Part shown: positions 18,068 through 26,349 of the stretch, piece by piece
How positions within the stretch are numbered: position 1 is the first letter of the stretch
Layout: each line of letters begins with the position of its first letter
Assembly: GCA_902628835.1 (NCBI GenBank)
Contig: CACOPD010000006.1
Span: forward strand, 1-64,000
Source: an uncultured Alphaproteobacteria bacterium
Lineage (GTDB): Bacteria > Pseudomonadota > Alphaproteobacteria > HIMB59 > GCA-002718135
Direction: 5' to 3'
DNA length: 64,000 bases
The notes under the pieces: generated by a model
Databases searched by the model: none
Seen by the model: the letters and a program-made list of their open reading frames with translations, nothing else
What the model was told of the DNA's origin: nothing
Translations under genes and position numbers: made by a program

Positions 18068-18662
18068 TATTAATTTCCTTAAAGAATTCTTTTAATATTA
18101 TAGACGTTGAATATGCGCCTGGATCTATTACACCAACACCTTTTGAATCTAAAAACTTTGCTCTCCCAACACGAGCTTCCAAAGATTTTGTGTATTCAAG
18201 AGATTGATCAATTTTTTTAATTATTTTATCAAGATCAATAAGATTATTTTCAATTAATTCTTGATGAATAGGTATATAAATATCTAAAAAGCTTTTATCA
18301 CCAAAATTTACTTTTCCTCTTGTTTGTATTTTAGTTATAGTATTTGAAAAAGTAGTTAAGATTGAATTATAAAGATCATCTAAATTTAAATTGCCTAATT
18401 CTTTAAAGAAGATTGTCATCAAAATACCAGAAGCTCCTCCCATAGATACTCTCATCAATTTCGAAATTTCATTCATAAATGATATTGAATTATTAAATTC
18501 ATTATTTGTACTAAAATGAGATACAGCTTCCTCTAATCCTCTTAATATTGTTGTACCGTGATCTCCATCACCAATCTCTTGATCAAGCATATTAATTTTT
18601 TGATAGTTTTCTTTAATTATTAAGCAAGAGTTAGTTATCCATTTTTTATGAAATTCTATCAT
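18051..18662 (-). CDS. DhaL-type kinase, nucleotide-binding subunit
   Basis: A 203-residue all-helical DhaL. GDGDHGTT (31-38) holds the aspartates that bind Mg-nucleotide, and MGGASGILMTIFF (about 74-86) and ARVGRAKFLDSKGVGVIDPGA (about 162-182) are the other conserved loops. It completes the two-subunit kinase with DhaK, whose start it overlaps, and itself overlaps the epimerase stop by 4 bp. In separate DhaK/DhaL systems the nucleotide is either a tightly bound ADP recharged by DhaM or exchangeable ATP; the absence of DhaM here favours the second. Confidence 0.86.
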   Translation of the reverse strand: MIEFHKKWITNSCLIIKENYQKINMLDQEIGDGDHGTTILRGLEEAVSHFSTNNEFNNSISFMNEISKLMRVSMGGASGILMTIFFKELGNLNLDDLYNSILTTFSNTITKIQTRGKVNFGDKSFLDIYIPIHQELIENNLIDLDKIIKKIDQSLEYTKSLEARVGRAKFLDSKGVGVIDPGAYSTSIILKEFFKEINNEKNN

Positions 18663-19501
18663 TTAATAAATTTCTTTAAATATTCATAAGACTTTTGAAT
18701 TGCATCAAAAGGATTATTTTCAATATTTCTCCATGTAAATAAATCTTTACTTGTCTCTTGGTTTGATTGAATAAACATTTCTAGAGTAACATTACCAGAA
18801 TAATTTATTGTATTTAAAGTTTCAAAAATTCTATTAAAATTTAATTCACCTGAACCAGGTATACCTCTATCATTTTCTGCTACATGAAAATGAAAAATAT
18901 TATGATTTGCTTTGAGAATTGACGCGCATATATCTTTCTCTTCTATATTCATATGATAAACATCTAACAATAAACCAACGTGAGAGTGGTTGATCATTGA
19001 GCATAATTCTAAACCTTCATCAACAGTGTTAATAAAATCAGTTTCATATCTATTTAGAGGCTCTATTCCTAATTTAATATCTTTATCCTCTAAAATATCT
19101 GTTAATCCGATTAGAGTATTTGATGAATTTTTATATTTAAGAGATTTATCTTTTCCATAATTATTACTTATTCCCCATGCAGTGTGTATAACCCCAGATA
19201 AAATTTTAGACCCCATTAGAGAAGTCAAATTAATAGCCTCTATGAGTTTATCCTTACCTCTTTTTCTTATATTTTGATTATTACTTGTTATATCTTCATC
19301 TTTAGACAAACCTGTCGTACATGTAATATTAATATCTAGATCTTTACTTAATTTACCTATTTCTATGGCTGACTTTTCGTTTTGACCTAGTAATGATACT
19401 TCAACTGAAGAATAACCAGCATCTCTACAAAGTTTAATATAAGGAGTAATATCCTCTGACCAATTTTTAACAAATGTTGCTGAATGGACTCCTAGTTTCA
19501 T
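18659..19501 (-). CDS. D-tagatose/L-ribulose 3-epimerase-family ketose epimerase
   Basis: A 280-residue TIM-barrel protein. The four catalytic/metal residues of ketose 3-epimerases (E152, D185, H211, E246 in the characterised enzymes) appear as E147 in GIEPLNRYET, D180 in LLLDVYHMN, H206 in HFHVAENDRG and E241 in LEMF, with identical spacing (33, 26, 35). The loop RGIPGSGEL is also family-typical. The enzyme inverts C3 of free ketoses, for example L-ribulose to L-xylulose. It lies between the nucleoside-hydrolase-like gene and dhaL, overlapping both by 4 bp. This makes it more specific than the general sugar-isomerase label. Confidence 0.82.
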   Translation of the reverse strand: MKLGVHSATFVKNWSEDITPYIKLCRDAGYSSVEVSLLGQNEKSAIEIGKLSKDLDINITCTTGLSKDEDITSNNQNIRKRGKDKLIEAINLTSLMGSKILSGVIHTAWGISNNYGKDKSLKYKNSSNTLIGLTDILEDKDIKLGIEPLNRYETDFINTVDEGLELCSMINHSHVGLLLDVYHMNIEEKDICASILKANHNIFHFHVAENDRGIPGSGELNFNRIFETLNTINYSGNVTLEMFIQSNQETSKDLFTWRNIENNPFDAIQKSYEYLKKFIK

Positions 19502-20607
19502 TTAAGATTATTTAATTTTTTAAAAAAATCATGAAAAATTTCATCTCTGTTGACACCAAAAGCTTCTCTAATAAGATGATCACCATCATTTTTAATCCAG
19601 TACAATTTATTATCAAGAGATGAGGAATTGATAATTTTTGTTGGGACCCAATTTGGATTTATTAGCCAAGCAATATTAATAACATCCCATATGACCCATG
19701 TTCTCCAACTTTGATCTAAAACACCTCTTTGTTTATGCAAAGGGTTATTTGTGTATAAAAAATATAAGTAGTCACCTATTTCCCCTCTTCCTTTTACAAA
19801 TTCTTTCATATCAGGTAATGAAAGAGTTAACTGTGCCCCAACATTGAAACCTGGTAAATAAACATGTGCAACACCACATTCAAAAAGTAATTGAGATGCC
19901 AAAACATCTTGAACTAAATTCAATGAGTTTTTATTATTATTAAAACTGTATGTAGGAAAACCAGATGTCCAAACAACTACTAAATTTTTAATAATTTCTG
20001 GGTTTATTAAAAGTGCCGAAGCGATATTTGTAAGACACCCTATTGCACAAATATAAATCTTTTCATTTGAATATTTTTTACACATATCTACTATGAATTT
20101 ACTAGACTCAGTTACAATTGGTTCGTTATAATTTTCTAAATATTTAGATGAACCTCTAAACACCATTCCTTCATGTTTAATATTAAGTTTTTTAAATATA
20201 GTAATTATTTCTTGATAGCTTTTTTCAACTCCTTCTTCTGGTGTATCAAAGTAAATATCATTTGGATGAATATTTGCATCTATGAGTCCATTAACCCAAG
20301 ATCTATAATCAGAAACTAAATTTTCTTTAGTATTATCAATAGTTTTATTGTTAGATATTATATTGAATGCTTCTATTAATTCGTCTTTATGATGTTGGAA
20401 AGAATAAGGCTCAGCTGTAACTCCTAATAGGTCAATTTTATCTTTCGATAATAATGTCCAAGCTAATGCAAATTGATCATCAATTTCATTTGCAGTATCT
20501 GTATCAAGTATCATTTTATTTTTTCCACTTGGTAAGGATAAATTATTAAGCAAAATTTCTTTTGATAATTTTGGGAATTTATCTAAAATTTTTTTAGGAA
20601 CTTCCAT
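19498..20607 (-). CDS. Nucleoside hydrolase-like protein (inosine/uridine-preferring superfamily)
   Basis: A 369-residue protein with a Ca2+-binding aspartate cluster near the N-terminus, DTDTANEIDDQFALAW (36-51). The cluster is D-x-D-x5-D-D, two residues longer than the classical D-x-D-x3-D-D. This variant occurs in a subgroup of the superfamily whose activity is not well defined. Later elements include ICAIGCLTNIASALL (about 183-197) as in IunH. It may cleave ribosides or another N- or C-glycoside. It sits 26 bp after the E1-beta stop, the widest gap in the operon, and overlaps the epimerase by 4 bp. Confidence 0.75.
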   Translation of the reverse strand: MEVPKKILDKFPKLSKEILLNNLSLPSGKNKMILDTDTANEIDDQFALAWTLLSKDKIDLLGVTAEPYSFQHHKDELIEAFNIISNNKTIDNTKENLVSDYRSWVNGLIDANIHPNDIYFDTPEEGVEKSYQEIITIFKKLNIKHEGMVFRGSSKYLENYNEPIVTESSKFIVDMCKKYSNEKIYICAIGCLTNIASALLINPEIIKNLVVVWTSGFPTYSFNNNKNSLNLVQDVLASQLLFECGVAHVYLPGFNVGAQLTLSLPDMKEFVKGRGEIGDYLYFLYTNNPLHKQRGVLDQSWRTWVIWDVINIAWLINPNWVPTKIINSSSLDNKLYWIKNDGDHLIREAFGVNRDEIFHDFFKKLNNLK

Positions 20608-20633
20608 AAAATAATTACTTTAATTTTAAAAAC

Positions 20634-21650
20634 TTATACATCTTTTAATTTTTTAACAGCATCAATTATTTTTTTTGTTGATGGAATATAAAAATCTTCC
20701 ATTGGCGGACTAAATGGTACAGGAGTATGTGGAGCGGTTATTTTAATTACACCAGCTTTTAAATCTGAAAAACATTTTTCTGAAATCAAAGAAGATATTT
20801 CTGAAGCTAAAGAACATTTAGGGTTTGATTCATCAACAATTATAACTTTACCAGTTTTTTTGACTGAATGAAAAATTAATTCCTCATCAAGTGGGGAATA
20901 AGTTCTTGGATCAACTATTTCACAATTAATATTAATTTTTTCTAATTCATTAGCTGCTTCTTCAGCAAATAAGTTCATTCTTTGAATAGCAATAATGGTA
21001 ACATCACTTCCTTCTCTTCTTATTCTTCCTTTTCCAAGTGGAATAGGTTTTAAATCATCAGGTACTTCACAACTTGTCATATATAATCTTTTATGTTCCA
21101 TAAAAATTACTGGATCATCATCTTTAATTGAGGATAGTAAAAGACCTTTGGCATCGTATGCATCATAAGGTGCAACAACCTTAAGCCCTGGTATGTGAGT
21201 ATAGAGACTATAAAGAGTTTGTGAATGTTCACTACCTGCGCGAAATCCTGCACCTACTACAGTTCTTACAACCATAGGAACTTTTTGCTTTCCTCCAAAC
21301 ATATATCTTACTTTAGCTGCTTGATTCATCATTTGATCAAAGCATACACCAGCAAAATCAACATACATTAATTCAACAATGGGTCTCAAGCCAGTCATTG
21401 CAGCTCCAATAGCTGCGCCAAAGAAACCTGCCTCTGCAATAGTAGTATCTCGAACTCTTTCGCCACCAAATTTAGTGTAAAGACCCTGAGTTACACCAAA
21501 GGGTCCTCCCCATGCATCTTGTGTACCTTGATATTGTTCTCGACCTTTACCACCAGCAATATCTTCACCCATTAAAATAACATTTTTATCCTCTTCAAAA
21601 GACTGAACTAGTGCATCATTAATTGCATCTTTAACTGTTTTTATTGTCAT
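20634..21650 (-). CDS. 2-oxoacid/acetoin dehydrogenase E1 beta subunit
   Basis: A 338-residue transketolase-like subunit of the AcoB/PdhB type. The N-terminal half carries VILMGEDIAGGKGREQYQGT, TIAEAGFFGAAIGAAMTGLRP and QLMYVDFAG-like segments; the C-terminal domain has AIQRMNLFAEEAANEL and the ending PHTPVPFSPPMEDFYIP. It pairs with the E1 alpha gene upstream (4-bp overlap). No E2 (lipoyl acyltransferase) or E3 gene is in the operon or the window. The complex either borrows E2/E3 from elsewhere or works as a stand-alone ThDP enzyme. Confidence 0.87.
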   Translation of the reverse strand: MTIKTVKDAINDALVQSFEEDKNVILMGEDIAGGKGREQYQGTQDAWGGPFGVTQGLYTKFGGERVRDTTIAEAGFFGAAIGAAMTGLRPIVELMYVDFAGVCFDQMMNQAAKVRYMFGGKQKVPMVVRTVVGAGFRAGSEHSQTLYSLYTHIPGLKVVAPYDAYDAKGLLLSSIKDDDPVIFMEHKRLYMTSCEVPDDLKPIPLGKGRIRREGSDVTIIAIQRMNLFAEEAANELEKININCEIVDPRTYSPLDEELIFHSVKKTGKVIIVDESNPKCSLASEISSLISEKCFSDLKAGVIKITAPHTPVPFSPPMEDFYIPSTKKIIDAVKKLKDV

Positions 21651-22624
21651 GTATTAATTTCCACTGGATAGTTTACATATACTTCTTCCAGTGCATCCTC
21701 TGGTTGTGGCCAAGGTTGAGTATCAGCGTGATCAAATGCTTTATCAACATCTGCTTTAGCTTCATTAATAATTTTTTCTAAATCATTTTCGTTCAAACCA
21801 TATTTTGATGAATTTTCTTTTGCTAATTTTATTGGATCATTTTGTTTTGCTTTATCAATTTCTTCTTGAGGTTGATAAAGTTGAGTATCACCTTCGTACT
21901 GTCCTGAAAATCTATAATTTTTAAATTCTAAAAATATTGGAGTATTTTTTTGTTTGGCCTCACTGATAGCTTTTTTTGTAATATCGTAAACTTCGAATAC
22001 ATTATTACCATCACCAATATACGATAGCATGTCGTAAGCTTTTGTAATATCTGATAACTCTTTAGTATTTAGATGCCAATCAGTTGCAGTAGCTTCCGCA
22101 TAACCATTATTTTCACAAACAAAAATCATTGGTATATCCCATAGTTTTGCTAATCCAGCAGCCTCATGGAAAGCTCCATTATGAATTGCTCCATCACCAA
22201 AAAAAGATACGCATGTTTTATTACTCTTATTTATTTTCTCTTGTAAAGCTGCACCTAAAACTACCGCTGGTCCAGCAGCAACAATTCCAAATGAGCCAAG
22301 CATACCTTTGCTAAAATCGCTTATATGCATACTTCCACCACGCCCCTTGCAAATTCCAGTTTTTCTTCCATAAATTTCAGAAGTAATTTCATTTAATTCA
22401 CAGCCTTTTGCTATAGCATGACCATGGTTTCTATATGTACTTGATATCCAATCATCTTGATTTAATGCTGCCATTACTCCTACACAAATAGCTTCAGAAC
22501 CTATACAAGTATGAAGATAGCCTGGTACTATTTTCTCTTTAGCAATTTTTTTTATTCTTTCTTCAAAAAATCTAATAGTGAAGATTTTTTTATAGATCCA
22601 GTAAACTTTTTCTTTTTCAATCAT
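21647..22624 (-). CDS. 2-oxoacid/acetoin dehydrogenase E1 alpha subunit
   Basis: A 325-residue ThDP-binding subunit of the AcoA/PdhA type. The cofactor motif runs from FFGDGAIHNGAFHEA to ENNGYA (about 141-176), and GRGGSMHISDF (95-105) and the RFSGQYEGD loop are also characteristic. It heads the ten-gene minus-strand operon, facing the FucI-like isomerase gene across 106 bp. AcoA-type E1 decarboxylates pyruvate, acetoin or another 2-oxo or alpha-hydroxy ketone. In this operon the substrate may be a fragment of the sugar degraded by the neighbouring enzymes. Confidence 0.88.
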   Translation of the reverse strand: MIEKEKVYWIYKKIFTIRFFEERIKKIAKEKIVPGYLHTCIGSEAICVGVMAALNQDDWISSTYRNHGHAIAKGCELNEITSEIYGRKTGICKGRGGSMHISDFSKGMLGSFGIVAAGPAVVLGAALQEKINKSNKTCVSFFGDGAIHNGAFHEAAGLAKLWDIPMIFVCENNGYAEATATDWHLNTKELSDITKAYDMLSYIGDGNNVFEVYDITKKAISEAKQKNTPIFLEFKNYRFSGQYEGDTQLYQPQEEIDKAKQNDPIKLAKENSSKYGLNENDLEKIINEAKADVDKAFDHADTQPWPQPEDALEEVYVNYPVEINT

Positions 22625-22718
22625 TTTTTATGAAAATATTAATATTTAATATTAAAATATAGAAATAAGATTTAACTTAAGATTAAATAATTGACAATAG
22701 ATACATTATATCATTTAG

Positions 22719-22724
22719 TATAAT
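22719..22724 (+). promoter_or_regulatory. Candidate -10 box very close to the isomerase start
   Basis: A consensus TATAAT ends 6 bp before the ATG at 22731, so transcription would begin at or next to that ATG. A TTGACA at 22691-22696 lies 22 bp upstream of the hexamer, too far for normal sigma-70 spacing. An AAGGAGG at 22734-22740 is inside the frame. Either the mRNA is leaderless from ATG 22731, or a codon slightly downstream is used. Confidence 0.4.
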
Positions 22725-22730
22725 TCGGAT

Positions 22731-24170
22731 ATGAAGGAGGTATTGACAATTGGTTACGTGGCAACTGCAATTACTCCTTATTATTCAGAAGAACAACAAG
22801 TAAGGGTTAAATCTGAAAATCATCTAAAAAAAATTATTGAAAAATATGATGTCAAATTAATTTGCTTTTATAAAACAATATTTACAAAAGAAGACTCAAT
22901 AGAAGCAGAAAAATTTTTTAAAAATAAAATTGATTTTTTAATATTACAAACAAGTTCATGTAGTTCTGGTGATCAATTATATCCACTTTGTAATATTACA
23001 AATAAAATGGGCTTATGGGCAGTTCCAGATCTTGAAAATGAAGGTGATGTAAAGCTACACTCTTTAGTTTCAGTAAGCCATTATCTTGGAATAATAAAAA
23101 AAATACTTCATGAAAAAAAAATCAAAACTAAATGGTTTTATAATTATGGTAATACTGATGAGTTTAGAAACAAATTTTTAATAACCTTAAAAGCATTAAT
23201 AGCAGATAAGAAAATTAAACAATCAAAAATTGGTTTAGTTGGTGGGATATCACCAGGATTTGATAATATGATTGTTGATAATAAAAAAATAAAAAAAAAT
23301 ATTGGATCAACAATTGAAGAAACAACTATTAAAGAATTAGTATCAATAGCAAAAAGTTTTGAACAATCAGTAATAGATGATGAATTAAATAAAATAAAAA
23401 AAGCAGCATCTTCAATTACAGTTTCAGATGAAGAATCATTTAATAGAGTTACAAGAGTATATTTTGCTCTAAAAAAAATTAGAGATGAAAATAACTGGGA
23501 TTCAATGGCAGTTCAGTGCTGGTCTCAATTTCAAGAATTATATGGAATTGCACCTTGTATGGCTTATGGCTGGATGGGTAGCGAAGATGGCGTTGCTGTT
23601 TCTTGTGAAGGTGATGTACAAGGTTCATTAAGTATGCTTTTGTTAAACTATATTTCAAGTACTAATAAATCATCTACGCTTTTAGATCTTGCAACTTTTG
23701 ATAAGGAAGCTGATGCAGTTTTAATGTGGCATTGTGGAGTATCACCAAGGCATTTTGCAAACAGAGATGGAATTAAATGGGTTGATCATAGTACCTTAGG
23801 TAGAAAAACAGATATAAAATATGGCGTTGCTGGAGATCAGGTTTTTAAACCTCAAAAATCTACTACAACTTATTTAGGAAATAATGCTGAAAGAATATTA
23901 ATTTTAAATTCAGAAATTTTTGAACATAAAAATAAAGGTTACGATGGAACAAGAGGTTGGTTTAGGGAAACAAAATTAAATAGATCTAATATTTCAGCGG
24001 AAAACCTTATAAATACCCTAAATATTATTGGGCATGAACACCATTATGCTGTTGGTCAAGGCGATTATAGTAAAGAGTTATTAGAATTTGCAGCTTGGAA
24101 TGATTTAAAGCTTGTAGACGAGATTCCTTTAGTAGATTATATTTCACCAAAGGATAATGAATCAAATTAA
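22731..24170 (+). CDS. L-fucose/L-arabinose isomerase-family sugar isomerase
   Basis: A 479-residue protein of the FucI/AraA fold. Metal and catalytic residues are probably E303 and D305 in SCEGDVQGSL, H344 in MWHCGVSPR, and H445-H448 in GHEHHYAVGQGD, the order seen in fucose-isomerase-like proteins. The product would be the 2-ketose of the substrate aldose. It is shorter than E. coli FucI (about 590) and near AraA length (about 500), but the AraA metal-site motifs are not obvious. It starts a plus-strand unit with an ABC importer and a GH51 arabinosidase, so L-arabinose is the best guess; D-arabinose or L-fucose are possible. Confidence 0.78.
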   Translation: MKEVLTIGYVATAITPYYSEEQQVRVKSENHLKKIIEKYDVKLICFYKTIFTKEDSIEAEKFFKNKIDFLILQTSSCSSGDQLYPLCNITNKMGLWAVPDLENEGDVKLHSLVSVSHYLGIIKKILHEKKIKTKWFYNYGNTDEFRNKFLITLKALIADKKIKQSKIGLVGGISPGFDNMIVDNKKIKKNIGSTIEETTIKELVSIAKSFEQSVIDDELNKIKKAASSITVSDEESFNRVTRVYFALKKIRDENNWDSMAVQCWSQFQELYGIAPCMAYGWMGSEDGVAVSCEGDVQGSLSMLLLNYISSTNKSSTLLDLATFDKEADAVLMWHCGVSPRHFANRDGIKWVDHSTLGRKTDIKYGVAGDQVFKPQKSTTTYLGNNAERILILNSEIFEHKNKGYDGTRGWFRETKLNRSNISAENLINTLNIIGHEHHYAVGQGDYSKELLEFAAWNDLKLVDEIPLVDYISPKDNESN

Positions 24171-24203
24171 TTTATTATTTGATTCTAATAATTAGGAGGA
24201 AAG

Positions 24204-25454
24204 ATGAAAATTAAACTTAAATTTCTTACCTTAACATTTATAAGTTTATTTTTTTCAAAATTAGTTTTTGCTGAAACTGCACCTGGATTTAATTCATGGG
24301 ACGATGTTGTTAAAGCAGCTGATGGCGGACAGGTAAACGTGTATATGTGGGGTGGATCAGACGCTATCAATGGTTTTGTTGATGACTTCTATGGAGTTCC
24401 GTTAAAAGAAAATTATAACATAACTTTGAATAGAGTTCCTTTAAAGGGGACAGTTGACGCTGTTAACCAAGTATTAAGTGAAAAAGAAGCTGGGGTAACT
24501 GGCGATAAAGGTACAATTGATTTGATTTGGATTAATGGAGAAAATTTCTGGACATTAAAACAAGCTAATCTTCTTTATGGACCATTCGCTGCTGGTTTAC
24601 CTAACAGTGAATTTGTTGCTTGGGATAACCCAGCTGTAAACTTAGATTTTGGAAGACCTGTAGAAGGTATGGAAAGTCCATGGTCTAGTGCACAGTTCCA
24701 CTTTATGTATGACTCAGCTAGAAATAATTATGATGATATGCCTAGGAGTTATGCTGAATTAAGTAATTGGATAGCAGAAAATCCTGGAAGATTTACTTAC
24801 ATAAGACCAGGTAAGGGTGGATTTGTTGGTACTAGATTTGTAAAACAAATTTTCTTTGAACTAAGTGGCGGACATGCACAGTGGGTAGGTCCATTCAATC
24901 AAGAATTGTATGATAAGTGGGCTCCAGAAGTTTGGAAGTTATTAAATTCTTGGGAAAAAGATCTTTGGAGAAGTGGAGAAACTTATCCAAAAGATAACGC
25001 AGAAATGCATAGTCTATTTGCAAATGGTGAAGTTGATTTAGACTTTACACAATCTCCAAGAGGTGCTGGACCTACAAATACCGCGGGAACAACTCCTCCA
25101 ACATCAAGAGCTTTTGCTTTTTATGAAAATATGATCGGAGATTTCAATTATTGGGCTATTCCTTATAACGCTCCTAATAAAGCTGCTGCACTAGTATATG
25201 CTAATCTAGTATTAGAGCCTGAACTTCAAGCTGCTCAAGTACAACCAGCAAATGGTTTCTGCTGTGGTTGGGGTATTAGCACAGCTAAAGTTACAGATGC
25301 TGCAGGAAAAGCTGCAATAGCTGAAGCTCAAAATAATCTTGGAGATGCGGCAGAAGATCAAGATATTCTTGCTAAAGCTCTTGTTTCTGACATTGCTGCA
25401 GAATATCAAGATTTAATTGAAGCTGATTGGGAAGCAAACGTACTTTTAAAATAA
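24204..25454 (+). CDS. ABC importer substrate-binding protein, YnjB (COG4134) type
   Basis: A 416-residue periplasmic protein with a signal peptide of about 23 residues (KIKLK start, hydrophobic core, cut near VFA-ETAP). Mature segments YMWGGSDAINGFVDD, LIWINGENFWTL and the C-terminal QPANGFCCGWG are like the YnjB family of solute-binding proteins. A near-perfect Shine-Dalgarno (AGGAGG at 24194-24199) precedes the ATG, which fits very high expression. Codon choice is visibly richer in G+C than in flanking genes, another sign of high expression. The ligand is unknown for the family; the gene order suggests an arabinose-containing saccharide. Confidence 0.85.
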   Translation: MKIKLKFLTLTFISLFFSKLVFAETAPGFNSWDDVVKAADGGQVNVYMWGGSDAINGFVDDFYGVPLKENYNITLNRVPLKGTVDAVNQVLSEKEAGVTGDKGTIDLIWINGENFWTLKQANLLYGPFAAGLPNSEFVAWDNPAVNLDFGRPVEGMESPWSSAQFHFMYDSARNNYDDMPRSYAELSNWIAENPGRFTYIRPGKGGFVGTRFVKQIFFELSGGHAQWVGPFNQELYDKWAPEVWKLLNSWEKDLWRSGETYPKDNAEMHSLFANGEVDLDFTQSPRGAGPTNTAGTTPPTSRAFAFYENMIGDFNYWAIPYNAPNKAAALVYANLVLEPELQAAQVQPANGFCCGWGISTAKVTDAAGKAAIAEAQNNLGDAAEDQDILAKALVSDIAAEYQDLIEADWEANVLLK

Positions 25455-25473
25455 ATTAATATTTATTTAGAAA

Positions 25474-26349
25474 ATGGGCGGAGAAAGATTAAAAATTATC
25501 TTATCTTTAACTCCGCCCCTTTTAATTATTTTTACTCTTTTTTTTGGCGGAATTTTTTATGGTTTTTTACAAAGCTTAGGGTATCAACCAGCAATTGGAA
25601 AATATGAAATAAATTTTTCAGCATATTACAATGTTATGTTTTCCGAGAGATATGCAAAATTATTTTGGACTGGCTTAGGATTAAATTTATGGGTTAGTTT
25701 TGCTAGTACATTTTTGGCAGCAGTTTTTGCTTTGTTTGGTGCACTAGCAATTAGAAAAACTTTTTTTGCAAAAACAATTTGTAATTTTATATATTCATTA
25801 AACCTGCCAATGCCCCATCTCGTTGTAGCAGTTGGCATTATATTTGTATTTTCTCAAAGTGGTTTATTAGCTCGTTTGGCATCTCAAATTGGATTAATTG
25901 GTAGTCCTGGAGATTTTCCTGTTTTAGTAAAAGATAAATATGGTTTGGGTATTATTCTTGCCTATATCTGGAAAGAAGCAGCATTCTTTTTTATAATTTT
26001 AATGTCAGTATTACAATCTTTAGGGGAAAATTTTGAAGAACTTGCTCAAAGTTTAGGGGCAAATAGATGGCAAAGATTTCGATATGTAATTTTGCCCTTA
26101 GTAATGCCAAATCTATTTTCAGCATCAATAATAGTATTTGCATTTAGTTTTGGTGCATATGAAGTTCCAGCATTACTAGGTGTAATTTATCCTCAAATGT
26201 TACCAGTAATGGCATTTGAATTTTTCTTGAACCCAGATCTTAATGCAAGAAGTGAAGGAATGGCTCTAAGTATTATCATTGCAATTATAGTAATGATTTT
26301 AGTTGTATTTTATTTTTGGTTAACCCAAGCAAAAATTAGGAAAGATTAG
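25474..26349 (+). CDS. ABC importer permease subunit 1 (YnjC-like N-terminal half)
   Basis: A 291-residue permease with six hydrophobic helices and the EAA loop ENFEELAQSLGANRWQRFRY (about 188-207). It follows the binding-protein gene by 19 bp. There is no Shine-Dalgarno before ATG 25474, and a 14-bp hairpin covers the first 15 codons (see separate entry), so its translation is probably low relative to the binding protein. Its stop overlaps the GTG of the second permease by one base. The family assignment to COG4135-type transporters follows from the partner binding protein. Confidence 0.86.
   Translation: MGGERLKIILSLTPPLLIIFTLFFGGIFYGFLQSLGYQPAIGKYEINFSAYYNVMFSERYAKLFWTGLGLNLWVSFASTFLAAVFALFGALAIRKTFFAKTICNFIYSLNLPMPHLVVAVGIIFVFSQSGLLARLASQIGLIGSPGDFPVLVKDKYGLGIILAYIWKEAAFFFIILMSVLQSLGENFEELAQSLGANRWQRFRYVILPLVMPNLFSASIIVFAFSFGAYEVPALLGVIYPQMLPVMAFEFFLNPDLNARSEGMALSIIIAIIVMILVVFYFWLTQAKIRKD
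25476..25518 (+). terminator. GC-rich hairpin at the start of the permease gene (attenuator or mRNA stabiliser)
   Basis: GGGCGGAG (25476-25483) and CTCCGCCC (25511-25518) are a perfect 8-bp inverted repeat. Inside it AAAGAT (25484-25489) pairs with ATCTTT (25503-25508), with two bulged A. The stem is followed by T-rich sequence. In so A+T-rich a region this is exceptional. It can stop some transcripts after the binding-protein gene or protect that mRNA's 3' end, and it folds over the first codons of the permease. Confidence 0.6.

Noticed and set aside
22691-22724. TTGACA (22691) and TATAAT (22719) as one sigma-70 promoter
   Set aside because: The spacing is 22 bp, outside the normal 15-19; only the -10 is retained as a candidate.
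14132-24170. A sulfoquinovose (sulfo-EMP) pathway, since aldolase and HIBADH-family genes recall YihT and YihU
   Set aside because: No GH31 sulfoquinovosidase, no YihV-type PfkB kinase and no sulfonate exporter are present; the glycosidase is GH51, and the kinase is DhaK/DhaL, which fits a ketopentose better.
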